From NCBI GenBank assembly GCA_963556495.2, contig OY747712.1, forward strand, positions 17,014,735 to 17,078,734: DNA of 64,000 nucleotides, read 5' to 3'. The DNA is from Valencia hispanica. Taxonomy: Eukaryota > Chordata > Actinopteri > Cyprinodontiformes > Valenciidae. The notes beneath the pieces were generated by a model. That model did no database searches. It was not told the DNA's origin and saw nothing but the letters and a program-made list of their open reading frames with translations. Positions 22,670 through 33,544 of the stretch are shown here, piece after piece; position 1 is the first letter of the stretch, and each line of letters opens with the position of its first letter. The translations under genes were made by a program, and so were the position numbers.

Positions 22670-23650
22670 CTCTATTGGATTGAGATCTGGTGACTGTTGA
22701 GGCCATTTGAGTACAGTGAACTAATTTTCATGTTCAAGTAACCCAGTCTGAGATGATTCAAGCTTTATAACATGGCGCATTATCCTGCTGGAAGTAGCCA
22801 TCAGAAGATGGGTACACTGTGGTCATAAAGGGATGGGCATGGTCAGCAACAATACTCAGGTAGGCTGTAGCGTTGTCAAGAAAATGTCCCCCACACCCTT
22901 ACAACAACACCCCCAGCCTGAACCGTTGATACAAGGCAGAATGGATCCATGCTTTCATGTTGTTGACGCCAAATTCTGACCCTACTATCCAAATGTCGCA
23001 GCAGAAATGGAGACTCATCCGACCAAGCAAAATTTTTCCAATCTTCTATTGTCCAATTTTAGTGAGCCTGTGCGAATTGTAGCCTCAGTTTCCTGTTCTT
23101 AGCTGACAGGAGTGGCATTCGATGGGGTCTTCTGATGCTGTAGCCCATCTGCCTCAAGGTTTGACGTGTTGTGTCTTCAGAGATGCTGTTCTGCATACCC
23201 TGGCTGTAACGAGTGGTTATTTGAGTTACTGTTGCCTTTCTATCAGCTCGAACCAGTCTGGCCATTCTCCTCTGACCTCTGGCATCAACAAAGTATTTTC
23301 GCCCACACAACTGCCGCTCACAGGATATTTTCCCTTTTACGGACCATTCTCTGTAAACCCTAGAGATGGTTGTGCGTAAAAAATCTCAGTAGATCATCAG
23401 TTTCTGAAATACTCAGACCAGCCGTTCTGGCACCAACAACCATGCCACTTTCAAAGTCACTTAAATCACCTTTCTTCCCCATTCTGATGCTCACCAACAA
23501 CCATGCCACTTTCAAAGTCACTTAAATCACCTTTCTTCCCCATTCTGATGCTCACCAACAACCATGCCACTTTCAAAGTCACTTAAATCACCTTTCTTCC
23601 CCATTTTGATCCTCGGTTTGAACTGCAGCAGATCGTCTTGACCATGTCTA
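22670..23650 (-). pseudogene. Transposase of Tc1-like element B
   Basis: The minus frame from 23310 to 23059 reads MARLVRADRKATVTQITTRY, then SISEDTTRQTLRQMGYSIRR and PHRMPLLSAKNRKLRLQFAQ, a Tc1-type HTH and linker. The plus-strand text downstream (GACTCATCCGACCAAGCAAA near 23009, CTATTGGATTGAGATCTGG near 22672) is the antisense of the catalytic region. Frames are broken. The N-terminal end is disturbed by a 61-bp triplication at 23431-23613. The remaining C-terminal part lies at 21250-21441, beyond the hAT-like insertion. Confidence 0.75.
23431..23613. repeat. 61-bp tandem triplication inside Tc1-like element B
   Basis: Three consecutive copies start CACCAACAACCATGCCACTT at 23431, 23492 and 23553. 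The first two are identical as read; the third differs only in its last bases. As I recall this family, the sequence is present once. The copies span the transposase N-terminus, and 61 is not divisible by 3, so the frame is lost. Confidence 0.92.
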
Positions 23651-24369
23651 AATGCCTAGTTGCCGCCATGTAATTGGCTGATTAGAAATTGGTGTTAACG
23701 AGCAGTTGGGTGTGCCTAAAAAAGTGGCCAGTGAGTGTATAGAGCTTCATGGAATAATTTCTATGGCTGAGCCACTGCATCTAAGCATTACATCCCTTAG
23801 TGTGATGAAAAGTGTAAGATGTAGTGGTGTAAAGCACTCTGCCACTGGACTAGAGAGCATTACAGACATGTTCTCTCAGATGACAAATCACGTACAGTAT
23901 AACAATCTAGCTTATGAGTCTGGATTTGGCAGTTGGTGCAGAGGGCATTATGGCATGGGGCTGTTTTCAAGTGGTATGTGTCTGCCCAAGGAACTCTCAA
24001 TGTTTCAGCATACCAAGACATTTTTATGCTGCCACCTTTGTGGGAACAGTGGCACAAAGCAAAGTCCATAAAGAAATGGATGAGCAAGTTTTGTGTAGAT
24101 TTTTACTGGCCTGCAGAGTCCTGACCTCAATGTGATTGAACACCTTTGGGATACATTAGAACAGAGATTGCAAACTAGGCCTTCTCATCCAACATCAGTG
24201 TCTGACCTCAATAAATGCCCCTCTGGGGAAACAGTGAAAATTTCCCATACACATACTCATTAGCCTTGTGGAAAACCTTAAGAGAAGAATAGAAGCTGTT
24301 ATGGCTGCAGTCGGGGGACAACATCATATTAAACTCTATGGATTAAGAATTTGATGTTCAACTTGAAGG

Positions 24370-24690
24370 AAATCACTACTCAGGGCGACTGTGGAACCAG
24401 TAGTCGCCTTGCAATCGTTGTGTGTTTGATTTTAGCTTCCTACTGTCACATTTCAAGGCACTTAACCCAATCTTCAAACTGTTGAATGAATACTTGCGCA
24501 GCAGTGAGTGGGGTTGGGTGGATGTGGGTCTGGTGCAGATCACCAGATCTAAAGTCAAACTTGAAACTGTCATCCACAGTTTAGAGAATAAAAATATAAA
24601 TGTGTTTATACTTTTACACTACCAGTTGTTTATCAGAATAAAAGCTTATATTTGTTGAGGTTTGCCATGAAAACAGGGATTTCACACCAG
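24370..24690. other. No recognised feature
   Basis: A short spacer between two mobile elements; open frames on both strands overlap and are not credible. Confidence 0.5.
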
Positions 24691-24691
24691 G

Positions 24692-25015
24692 TAGGGATGC
24701 ACTATATATATTAACATCGATTTCACCTGATGTTAGTCATTTTTTAGCATATTAGTATCGTCCCATAAAAAAAACTGGGCTGATATTAACAACCGATGTT
24801 TATTTCCATGTTGCCGTTTTGGTAGAGGGAGGGAAAGGGGTTGGCCATGCAGTATTTGTTTAGGTATGACAGTGATAGTGATGCAGCACAGGATTGTAGG
24901 CTGTTTAACTGAAGCAGATAAGCAATATCAGTGGTGTGATTGCCATTTTACAGTTTTGAAAGTGTAGGGTAATATATATAATATTAGCAAATATTGGTTT
25001 TCAGTCATAACATGA
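24692..25015. repeat. hAT-like interspersed repeat, copy 1
   Basis: Begins TAGGGATGCACTATATATA and includes GATGTTAGTCATTTTTTAGC and GGTTGGCCATGCAGTATTTG. A second copy in the opposite orientation lies at 36450-36779 and shares these blocks. TAGGGATG is a typical outer end of fish hAT-type repeats. Confidence 0.6.
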
Positions 25016-25021
25016 ATTTTA

Positions 25022-25375
25022 ATTCAATTCAGAAACACTTTATTGATCCCAGAAAGGAAATTAAGTGTTGTTGTAGCTTATACTATTCAAGTTTTTTTCA
25101 AGGAAGTTGTTGTAAATGTTGATAGATGTGGGTAGGAAGGATCTCATGTATCAGTCTGTGTTACAACAAAACTGAAGAAGCCTCTGACTGTAGACACTGT
25201 TGTTGTATGATATAGGGTGCTCAGGATTCTCCATAATGTTCTTGATTTCATGAAGAATCCTTCTTTGCATCCTCATCTCCAGTGGTTCCACAGTCGTCTC
25301 GAAAACAGAACCAGCCTTCTTTATCAGGTTGTTAAGCATCCCTTTGCATATTGGTGCATCCACCAGGTGTTGCTA
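25022..25375 (-). mobile_element. LINE 3' end, antisense
   Basis: The plus strand begins with TTTATTGATCCCAGAAAGG, the antisense of a LINE tail. On the minus strand a frame from 25363 reads LNNLIKKAGSVFETTVEPLE, RRILHEIKNIMENPEHPI and QRLLQFCCNTD, the C-terminal text of Rex1/CR1-like LINEs after the reverse transcriptase. 5'-truncated. Confidence 0.7.
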
Positions 25376-25539
25376 AAAATCTCATGAATTACCATTTTGC
25401 AGATTATTATTTAATGTACAATAGGCAAAATAAGGCAAAAGTGCATGAGTCCTTTTTTATTTGTGTTGGAGATCAGTTTAAATCTTAGTAATGTTTAGAG
25501 AAAAGTGTTAAAATGTCTTGCTTCAACTTGCAGAAACCC

Positions 25540-25632
25540 TGTGTTTTAGTGTGAGATTACACCATTGCAAAAAGAGTTGATTTAAGTCTTTTCACACATA
25601 TTTAACAGGGGTGCCAATAATTTTGGAGTGCC
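25540..25632. mobile_element. Tc1-like terminal fragment
   Basis: AACAGGGGTGCCAATAATTT followed by TGGAGTGCCCC matches the outer end of a common fish Tc1-like family. No transposase is attached. Confidence 0.45.
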
Positions 25633-25639
25633 CCTTAGA

Positions 25640-28149
25640 GCATCTACCATGCCCGAGAGTCACAGACCAAATTGTTCTCTATAGAACTTGAAAACATTTT
25701 TACACTCATCGCTTTATGTTCCTGCTCCATGACAGACTGTAATAACTCTGTGTCTTAGCTATCAGGTACCCACCTCTTCTTCAATCATGTCTTATCTATC
25801 TGACACCCTGCTCTTCTACACCTGTCCAGATCTTATGTTGTCCCATTTGTCTGTCAGAATCTTCATCTTCTTTGCTCCTGAATCTTGCCCATAAAAACAA
25901 GGCTGGCGGTCAACATCTTATTTTTGTAATCCCTTATTCCCTGTGTTACCAGAAGCTTTGAGATGCCTGGGGTGAAATCTTACATCTACTGGTTTTAATG
26001 TTTTCACTTGTAAAGATCTGTCTTTACTTGTAAAGTACTTGTGATAAATCATCTGTAATTCATATTGAGCCCTATTGGAACCATTCAGACAAAGCAGGAG
26101 AAAGACAGCTCCCCTTCACCAACCAAATTTCAAAAATGAAGTAGCATCGCTGTCCACTAACAACAGATGGCATACTCCTCCCTTCATCAAAGCCTCATTT
26201 GTATGTTTTTACCTGACAAAAACCACCAAAACAAAATCGCTCAGTGAAAGGATTATTTTGCTTGCGCTTTCTCTGTCTTTATCTGCTGAGGAACAGACAA
26301 TAGTGCTTAGCGTGGACAGAGTACAGTGCTATGAATTGGCACTCTAAGTAGAGATGGGCAAAATTGACTTAAATGTCTCATTCACTTGTTTTTTCAATAC
26401 ATTTGTGGTGGTCTCCAGTATGAATGAATGCCTTGTGAGCTGTTTTACGTGGAATAAAAGCTCTGGCGCTTCTGTTTCAGGATGTTGCAGTTTGTTGGAG
26501 CAGCGGGTGTGAGGAAACGTCAGGATTACAAGTCTAACTCATTCATGATATGCAAACAGCAATGCGACTCTTATGCTGCCTTCAAACCAACAATTAACTT
26601 ACTTCGCTGGTGATGTGGTGAGCCTAATTAATGCCCATCTACTTCCGGTCCATGGGTCCCCTACTGTCAAAGCAAACGAATGAAAGTCAATGGAGCGATA
26701 AAAGTTATTTTTTTATCCCGTTGTCCCATGGATTAGGTTTTTTTGTGAAAACACGTAGTGGACTACAACTGAACAAGAACAATAAAAATGCCCGTGAGTT
26801 TAGTGAGCTACGCATCCTTCTTCCATGACGAAGCAAGGAGCATTTAACGTGGAGCAAACCATCATAAATCTGGCCATGTGGAAAGTGGCAGCTATGCTGG
26901 GGAAGAAATAGTCAGTCGAGTGAGAGCTAGAATGCAGGACAAGCTCTACAAGGTCTCAGTGAGTATTTCAAGTGCTAGCTAAGGTGACATATATGCAACT
27001 TCTGATTTGTATTCTTTTTCATTCTGAATTTTTACAAGCAAATAAATCAGAAATCACATGATAAACACAGTCAAATGCACATCATTAGTTATTTAAATTG
27101 AGGTACAGCATATGTGTGATTCAGGGCGTAAGGCAAAAATTGACTAACATTCTTTTTTTTTCAGCCAGATGGCCCATGGGCTGACTGGAAGGGGGGAGAC
27201 TTAGGCTCCTCATTGCAATACAAATTCCAACAGCTTCTTCCTCAGCTCCTCTTTCTTGGGTAAATAATGCAACGCTGCTGTGCTATGTCCACAAATAGAC
27301 AAAGCCTGACCCTGTTCTGCCATACCATGGAGTATTTTCGCCTTCTAGCTTCTACTAGCAGAGAGAGAGTCGTGCTCAGCTCTGTCAAGGCTGTAAAATC
27401 AGCCTTCCCGTGGGCGGTCGCAAGCCAAGGTTTTTCCCTGTGACGTAGAATGGACTGGCTTTTTCTGACTCGCTCGTTTTGCCGTCTGTTTTCTTTCTGT
27501 GGTTAATGCAGGCAATGGGGGTTGAAGAAAATGTGCAGCTTGCATATGAAACTCAGAGAGACCAATCATATTCCACAAAGAACAAGTATTACACAGTTTA
27601 TAGGTTAATGAGAAATTTAAAATCTTACCCTATACATTTATTGTTAACGTATGCAAAGGATTTTTACAGATACTTCGGTCACTACAGTCAGAGCCATATA
27701 AACACAAATACAACCCTAAAAATTAAGTGAAAATGTACCCATTATCAAATTGAATATTTCAGTCCACTCTTTACATGAAATAGTGTACAGCTGACCTCAG
27801 GTGTTGGCAGGGGTGATTAATATTGTTCTATGTTAACTCAAACTATAGTAGAACAGAGTGTTGCGGGGTTTGGAACGTGGCAGCTGGGAAGTGCATCTCG
27901 ACAGTGGAGGTCAGACCCACAGAAAACGTCACAAAATTTACAAGATATCAAATTTACAAAATTTACAAGACATCAAATTGCAACTGGACATACAAGACTT
28001 TTTAAACAAAATTTCAAGTTCTGAAAAAAATTTAAATGCTGAGATATCAAGAAGACAAAATTAATAGCGAGAATATAGTTTTTGTTTGTTTGTTTTTTAA
28101 TACTTTGTAAAAAAATAAGTAGGGCTTATTTATAATACATTGAACATTG
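25640..28149. other. No firm feature
   Basis: 26620-26840 (ACTTCCGGTCCATGGGTCCC) looks like an interspersed repeat. A stretch near 26930-26965 ending GGTCTCAGTGAGTATTTC and another at 27152-27200 starting after TTTTTTTTTCAG look like a splice donor and acceptor, but the flanking frames show no domain I know. Possibly an old transposon exon pair. Confidence 0.35.
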
Positions 28150-28278
28150 CTTGCCAACCGCCATTAAACAGAAGTTCATGGCTTATATTTTTTTCAGTGT
28201 TTTTTTGTTATAAGCTTTAAATGTCCTACGTTTTTGAACTCACCATACATTACGAGTGTTCCTTGAATGCACCACAGG
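28150..28278 (-). repeat. Inverted copy of the repeat at 10150-10284
   Basis: Reverse complement contains CCTGTGGTGCATTCAAGGAAC, ATGTATGGTGAGTT, AAAACGTAGGACATTTAA and AACTTCTGTTTAATGGC in the same order and spacing as the 10.2-kb copy, roughly 80 percent alike by eye. Confidence 0.65.
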
Positions 28279-28639
28279 TATGCAATGCACAGACAAGTTT
28301 CTGCCTTAATTCCAGGTGAAAGGAGAGGTTTTAAAGATGAAGGTGAAGAACGATGTTCGTGTGTGGCTCATAAAAGAAAGATCTGTCTTATACACCTTCT
28401 TTTTTAATCCTGAATTATCATTAAATATGAAACAACTCTTTTTGTGAGTGGGTAAAGTGAACTGAGAAAGGATTATGATTGGCCAGTCAATGTAGTGTGA
28501 TCGTAATGCATACACATGTGAGATCATTCCATTTCTGAGCGTCTGGAAGGGGAGTCTGAATGCAGAACAGGCCAGGATCTAATCTGCAGGGAATATTGGC
28601 GGCAAAGTTTCACAGAAAGTAGCTAAGGGTGGTCAGAAA

Positions 28640-28740
28640 TGTTCCTAAATTTCTCGCTAGGCGCTTTTTGGACAAGAAAGTCATCCAAAAAGTCGTTAGA
28701 AATAGCGACAAAGTCGACTAAGTTGGCAACACTGGGAGCT
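28640..28740. repeat. Dispersed repeat fragment
   Basis: TTTCTCGCTAGGCGCTTTTT, AAAGTCGTTAGAAATAGCG and AAGTTGGCAACACTGGGAGC: text I recognise as part of a fish DNA-transposon repeat. Ends not visible. Confidence 0.4.
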
Positions 28741-29335
28741 TCACTGATCTTTCAAAGGCTCTTCTCACACATCAGTGTTGTAGCGTCAGCTTGTAGCGAT
28801 ATCACGGCTAGCATGTGGCATTTCCTGTCCATGCGCCTCAGAGGGAAAGTTCCTCTGAACAACAACGCTGTTGTGTTTGCCATGTTGGTGAAAGAGGGTT
28901 GCATATGTTTTTGCTGGATGTACTCACCATGTTAGCAGAGTTTAAAGCTTCCTGCAGGGAGGGGCTGAGTCAGCACTGTTGCTGGAAGAAATGCAACAGT
29001 TTGGGCAAATGGGTCGGTTCATATCCAGTTTGACACAAAGGACTATCTTTGAATCATTCTTTCTAGTATCAGTTCTATCAAAATATCAATTATTTCAAGA
29101 TCAATTATAACACAACTCCTATCACTATTTCATTTCATGATTTCTATTTATTAAGTATGAAATGACAAGTTATTTGTTACTTCAAATTACATATAATAGA
29201 AAAAGGGTATTCATCTCTGGGTTTTTGTTTTCTTTTGGGGGGCACATCCACGACTACTGCTGCAAATACCAAAACACTTTGTTCTATGAACCTTTTTCAT
29301 CTACTAAGTGCTAAATAATATCCATTACCTTTTGT
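28740..29335. other. No recognised feature
   Basis: Open frames at 28639-28935 and 28815-29033 overlap in different frames and carry no domain. Confidence 0.45.
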
Positions 29336-29339
29336 TTAT

Positions 29340-29520
29340 CTCGAGCTGCGGGGGCAGCAGCTTAGGCAGAGAGACCCAGACTTCTCTCTCCCGAGCTACT
29401 TGGGCGTTCCTCTGGGGAATCCCAAAGCGTTCCCAAGCCAGCCGAGAAAGATACTCCCTCCAGGGTCTTCCTCTGGGTCTCTTGAGGTCAACCACCTCAA
29501 CCAGCAGCAGCTTTACTAAA
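29340..29520 (-). mobile_element. LINE 3'-region fragment, antisense
   Basis: The minus strand encodes a decayed form of the basic C-terminal text seen in abundant fish LINEs (Rex3/RTE-type by my recollection): a block around GREYLSRLAWERFGIP and LGSREREVWVSLPKLLPPQ. Plus-strand landmarks are CAGAGAGACCCAGACTTCTC and CCCAAGCCAGCCGAGAAAG. Clade is uncertain. Confidence 0.5.
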
Positions 29521-29632
29521 ATATATATTTGTGCAAATTGTTTTTACTCAGAAATGATTTTTGCAGATGTAGGAATTTTAGTACCCCTGTCTTGATCTTT
29601 TGTTCTAAACAACCAGCACAGTAGAGTGTTAA

Positions 29633-30510
29633 AGACCCACTCCGATCATCTTTTTGAGGTATTTTAAAGTGTCTTCAGTGGTCTTTAAATTATGATTATG
29701 CCGTTTTTAGCCAAAATCACAAAACCTGTGCCGTATTCTAGGACATAGCTTCAGAAGAGGGGAAGTTGCTCATTAGTAATTCGCCTCTGTGTTGTAGGGG
29801 GAAACGTTAAAAAAAGACCCTATAAAACGCATTACTTTATATTTTAATCGACATCGCTTTAACAGAGCAGCATGCAGCACTGGCTGTTGACCCATAAATA
29901 GCTGACGTAATGCTAGCAAACAAGCGGATGGTTGAATTAGCTCCCGACAGAAAAAAAATTAACTTACCGGTAAAGATACAGACTGTCCACTTGATGGTGT
30001 CTTGATGGAATGTTCTGCACCCGGCTTCAAAAGTAGTTTACTGGCGAAGCCCATTTTTTCCCCTGCCAGTCGGTGAAACCGTCTTCTCTGAAATGTTGAC
30101 TGCAAACCGATGTGCGGTTTTTAATCTTACTGTGACCAAGAAACTTAATCAATTTCTCTCTCAGTGCAGATGGTTTTGGTAAAGTATGAAAGCTAATAAT
30201 ATCATTCTTCTTAGCATTGCAACCCGCTACAGCACACAGGTGTTGATCTGCCATCATTTTCTCTACTCCTCAGAACCTGAGTGGGTGGGGCAGTGTGGTT
30301 GCTACGTTGGTTGCGGTTGCTACGTCACAAACACAGTCTGTTTTAGACGGCCTTTAAGCGTCTGCTTCTGATTCACAGCGATTTAAAAGCATAAATACTC
30401 AGAAATGCAATTTTGAGCTTAATTTTCTTAAGATATGTCCTCTGGCATCAGAAAAATGCCACAAGAACATGTTAACAACACATAAACACGATTTTCATTG
30501 GAGTGGATCT
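29633..30510. mobile_element. TTAA-flanked Kolobok-type element, non-autonomous
   Basis: TIRs are AGACCCACTCCGAT at 29633 and, reverse-complemented at 30510, AGATCCACTCCAAT. TTAA lies directly outside both (29629-29632 and 30511-30514). A TTAA target duplication together with a THAP DNA-binding exon inside is the combination known from the Kolobok superfamily; piggyBac shares TTAA but has no THAP. At 878 bp it lacks the DDE core, so it could move only with enzyme supplied elsewhere. It is the best-bounded element of this class in the window. Confidence 0.8.
29968..30257 (-). pseudogene. THAP zinc-finger exon of the Kolobok-type element, one frameshift
   Basis: From ATG at 30257 the frame reads MMADQHLCAVAGC, then SFHTLPKPSALREKL and NRTSVCSQHFREDGF: the C2CH THAP signature (C-x4-C, later C-x2-H) with the usual F-H-x-L-P motif. 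THAP domains bind DNA, here presumably the element's own ends. The frame runs to a stop at 30027. In the next frame a typical THAP ending, GFASKLLLKPGA, is present and leads to a CCG/GTAAGTT splice donor (exon end at 29968). The switch falls on a run of six T at 30054-30059 (A on the coding strand), so a one-base slip is the simplest reading. The rest of the transposase is absent. Confidence 0.75.
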
Positions 30511-30514
30511 TTAA

Positions 30515-31905
30515 GTTTGCATCGATAAAGCACCTTGGTAAAGAACTGAATCATCTTTTTGACACTAAAAAGCTTATTAAGCCGAAATCTCAGCTTTGCA
30601 CAAAAAACTAATTATGTATTCAAGGATGGTGCAATTTTTAAAACATTTAACTACTCAATCAGTTTGATTTTGATTCACCACACGCCTGTGCTGTCTATGA
30701 GACAAAGACCCAATCATTCCCCCTCTCTATTCACCAGCTCTCCTCTGCAGGCTGTTTGAGGAAACTGAAGATGGTATAATATTTTGTCCATGTATACATG
30801 ACTGTCAGAGAGGCGCTGGCGCTTTTGCTGCATCGGCGTCCAGTTAATAACCCTAGTGTGAGGTCCAGTGACAGGTCATCATCAGCCGGCTCTGTGCTGC
30901 TGTCATGAGCCATTTAGCCCAAGCAGCTCCTCTCCTAATGGAACATCTGAGTCAATAAAAACAATCATCAATGCCAATCTGCCTGAAAGTAAGGAAATTA
31001 TTCCAGAGCATCAAGAAAACATGCCTGAGGATTTTGATTCTATTTGTCCCGGGAGTGGATTGACGTGCACTTAACTCGGCAGCCTGTTACAGTCCTGATC
31101 TTCTGTATTAGTCTGGCGTGAATCCATTGATGCTATCAGCAGGGTTTTCAGTGAGAAGTTACCGCACCCTCAGAGCCAGATATCGTTTGTTTGAGCCTGC
31201 AGTGTGTGCATTTTGATCTCTCTCTGTGGTTTTTCTGTGGGAAACAGAAATCTATGTCTGAATGTGTCAAACCGGCTTCAGAGCTTATCAGAAGCCATGT
31301 TTTACCTCCCGCTATGGCTTAATGAACCACGCCAGCATCTACTCAATATCTCTTCAGTGAGGACCTCCACCGCGCTGCCAAAAGGTCAATAGTTGGACAG
31401 TCTTTGAGAGGCTTTCTGGCTGACTTCAAGACTCTTAATGGTGTGCAATAGAGAGACCCACAAGACATTCCCTGGGGAGGTATTCCCAGATATCGGCCAG
31501 TGATACCTAATCCACACCCATCAGCTCTCTCTCCATGCTTCCCCAAAAGAGCATGGCTCCCCTGCATCACAGGAATTAAAAATTAACCAGCTAATATCCA
31601 CTTGTCTGATGGGTACGCTCTGCACAGTTGAAACATCAGATTCCCGCAGCGATGATCTGTGAGGAATGGCTCGAGGAACCCAATCTGCTCAAGGGAAAAC
31701 GCTGACCGAGATGACAGGAAGAAATAGAGGGCATTCTGTCTGTTCATCAAATCCATCATGGCCGACTTTGAGTCTGCAACAGCTGGCCACTGACAGAAGC
31801 GACAGCCTATTTCTACAGCACACATTACAGTATTCCTACAGTGTCAAAAGCCATGGGATTAAGATATTTTAGCTTTTTTCAGGTCCAAAATATAGTAAAG
31901 GAAAA
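30515..31905. other. No recognised feature
   Basis: Repeat-poor, average composition. Small frames at 30731-31074 and 31343-31872 show no domain. This block is a candidate for single-copy or conserved non-coding DNA. Confidence 0.4.
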
Positions 31906-31914
31906 TACTTGAAT

Positions 31915-32650
31915 CTGCAAACGTTATTCCCAATCTCATTGTTTTTCCATGTGCATTTCCATCCCTGTGTCCTTTCGTTGTGTCTTTCCTTAGTTTCTTT
32001 CCTTTTTTCCCTTATCTTTTTCCGTCAAGTTATTTCTTGTTTCCTCTTTTTCTTTGAGTTTTCTGTTTTATTTTTATACTTTTTTTGTGTCCTTCCATCC
32101 TCGTAGTGTCCCTCTCCTTCCTTACCTTCTTCATTGTGACTTTTCCTTCTTTCTCATATCTTCCCTTGCCTCTCCTTATGTCTTTGCTCTGGTCCTTTTT
32201 TCACTTCTTGGAGTCTTTCCTTCCTTTCTTTGTTCCTTCCTTCCTCTTGCCCCTCCTTACACTCTCCCTCAAGTCTCTGCCTTACTTTCTTATGTATTTC
32301 TTACTTCCTTATGTCCTTTTATTGTTTTCTTTACTTCAGTTTCCCTGTCTTCTTCCATCTGTTATTCCTATCTTCCATGTATCCATCCTCCCTCTTGTCC
32401 TTCTGTCTTTCCTTTTTTCTTTATTCCTTGTGTTCTTTTTTTCCCTTACTTCCTTAATACACCTTTCTTCATCATCTTTCCTTCAGTTGTCCATGTCGTA
32501 ATTTTTTATCTGTCTTTCCATCTTTACCTGTCCTTTTGTCTTTCCTATCTTTCAGGTATCCATCCTCCCTCTTTTATTCCCATCTTTCCTGTTTTCATTT
32601 ATTCTTGTTGCTTTATTTTTCCTTTCTTCCTTCATTCCTTCTTGAAATAT
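31915..32650. repeat. Polypyrimidine tract, about 730 bp
   Basis: Almost pure C/T on the plus strand, with CCTTCC, TTTCTT and CTTCCTT words throughout and no fixed unit. The long frames at 32054-32740 and 32085-32501 translate to F/L/S/P-rich text and result from this composition. Confidence 0.85.
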
Positions 32651-33540
32651 TTACATACTCTATGTACTAACCATGACATCACTGTGCACTGTACTCTGCT
32701 CTACATGATGACCTTGCTGCCAGTGTCCTTACATGTGTAACATCTGCTGTGCACACTCTGTTACACACTCTGTAAAATATTGAATTTTCTGTCATGTCTG
32801 TTGTAGGTTTTTAACATTTCATGTTTAATTAGTTTGTCACGCTTGTTCCTTTGTATTGAAAAAGGGAACTGCTGTACTGTTTTCATTCTTGGAAAAGCAC
32901 CTCTAAACACTTAGCACAATCCAGCACATTGAAGAACAGAAAACAATTTATGCTTTGTCGCCTCCTATTCGCTCTCAGATCCTCATGCTTACGGGCTTCG
33001 CCAACCTGCTGGCTGCCATACATCTTTCCTCTAACGCTGAGTGGCCAACTACTCCAACCACAGTGAAGGGGAAAAAACAATGAAGAGGAGGACAAGCTTG
33101 TTTCTCTGCCCCCATCCCTCTGCAGGAATTTTCTGCCTTTGATTTCTTCCTTTTTTTTCAATAACCAAGGACTCTTTTCACTGTTGCCAGCTCAATGAGA
33201 GCTTATGCGTCCTTCATCCAATTCCAACCCACCACTCTCTCTTTTCTCTGTCTCTTGCCGGAGCTGTCTCTTCCACTTCATTTTTTTTCTCTGCATTCTG
33301 CCTTTTAAATATAGCTTCTGTGGAAATGGTGTTTGTGTGTTTCTTGTGGTTCCAGCCTTTGAAGAATGGGAGCATTTCAGATCGTTCATGTCTCTCTCTT
33401 GTGGCTTAAGTGGTCTGCTTGTGATATTGAGAAATTGCGTTTAGTTGTTCACATAAAAAAATACAATTATATTTTTAAAAGAAACTCAAGCTTCCTTGAA
33501 ATGGCTATTAATATTTGTAGGTGTTCATAGAGTGGCTGGC
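32650..33540. other. No recognised feature
   Basis: Non-coding; 33195-33300 is again C/T-rich. No motif supports the small frames. Confidence 0.45.
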
Positions 33541-33544
33541 AGAT

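Larger units (their letters stand above)
21220..23737 (-). mobile_element. Nested Tc1-like element (B), inserted in A
   Basis: Both ends match as inverted repeats: CACTCACTGGCCACTTTATT at 21220 and, at 23720-23737, AAGTGGCCAGTGAGTG. TA duplications flank both (21218-21219 and 23738-23739), as expected for Tc1/mariner insertion. Its transposase runs on the minus strand. B itself is interrupted at 21442-22658 by a hAT-like element. Confidence 0.88.
20796..24367 (+). mobile_element. Outer Tc1-like element (A), split by a nested element
   Basis: The left part (20796-21217) starts TACACTATATTGCTAAAAGT, the ITR of a fish Tc1-like family whose usual form reads TATATTGCCAAAAGTATT. It continues with TCCAGCCACTTCCATGGCC and CGTGAAATTTCCTCACTACT. 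The right part (23740-24367) continues the same element: AGAGCTTCATGGAATAATTT, GTGGTGTAAAGCACTCTGCC, GTCCTGACCTCAATGTGATT (the degraded PDLNxIE region) and CATATTAAACTCTATGGATT. Together they make a decayed transposase gene with many stops. The right ITR is lost. The break is exactly where element B sits. Confidence 0.8.

Noticed and set aside
23431..23613. CRISPR-like array
   Set aside because: Contiguous 61-bp tandem copies without unique spacers, inside a eukaryotic transposon.
26930..27200. Two-exon gene suggested by GTGAGT and a T-run plus CAG acceptor
   Set aside because: Upstream frame has a stop just before the donor region and no domain is recognisable; kept only as a remark.
28639..29033. 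Overlapping plus-strand frames
   Set aside because: Different frames over the same DNA, no domain, begins inside a repeat fragment.
32054..32740. 228-codon open frame, F/L/S/P-rich with hydrophobic runs resembling a membrane protein
   Set aside because: It lies entirely in the polypyrimidine tract; composition alone removes stop codons. A second long frame (32085-32501) overlaps it.
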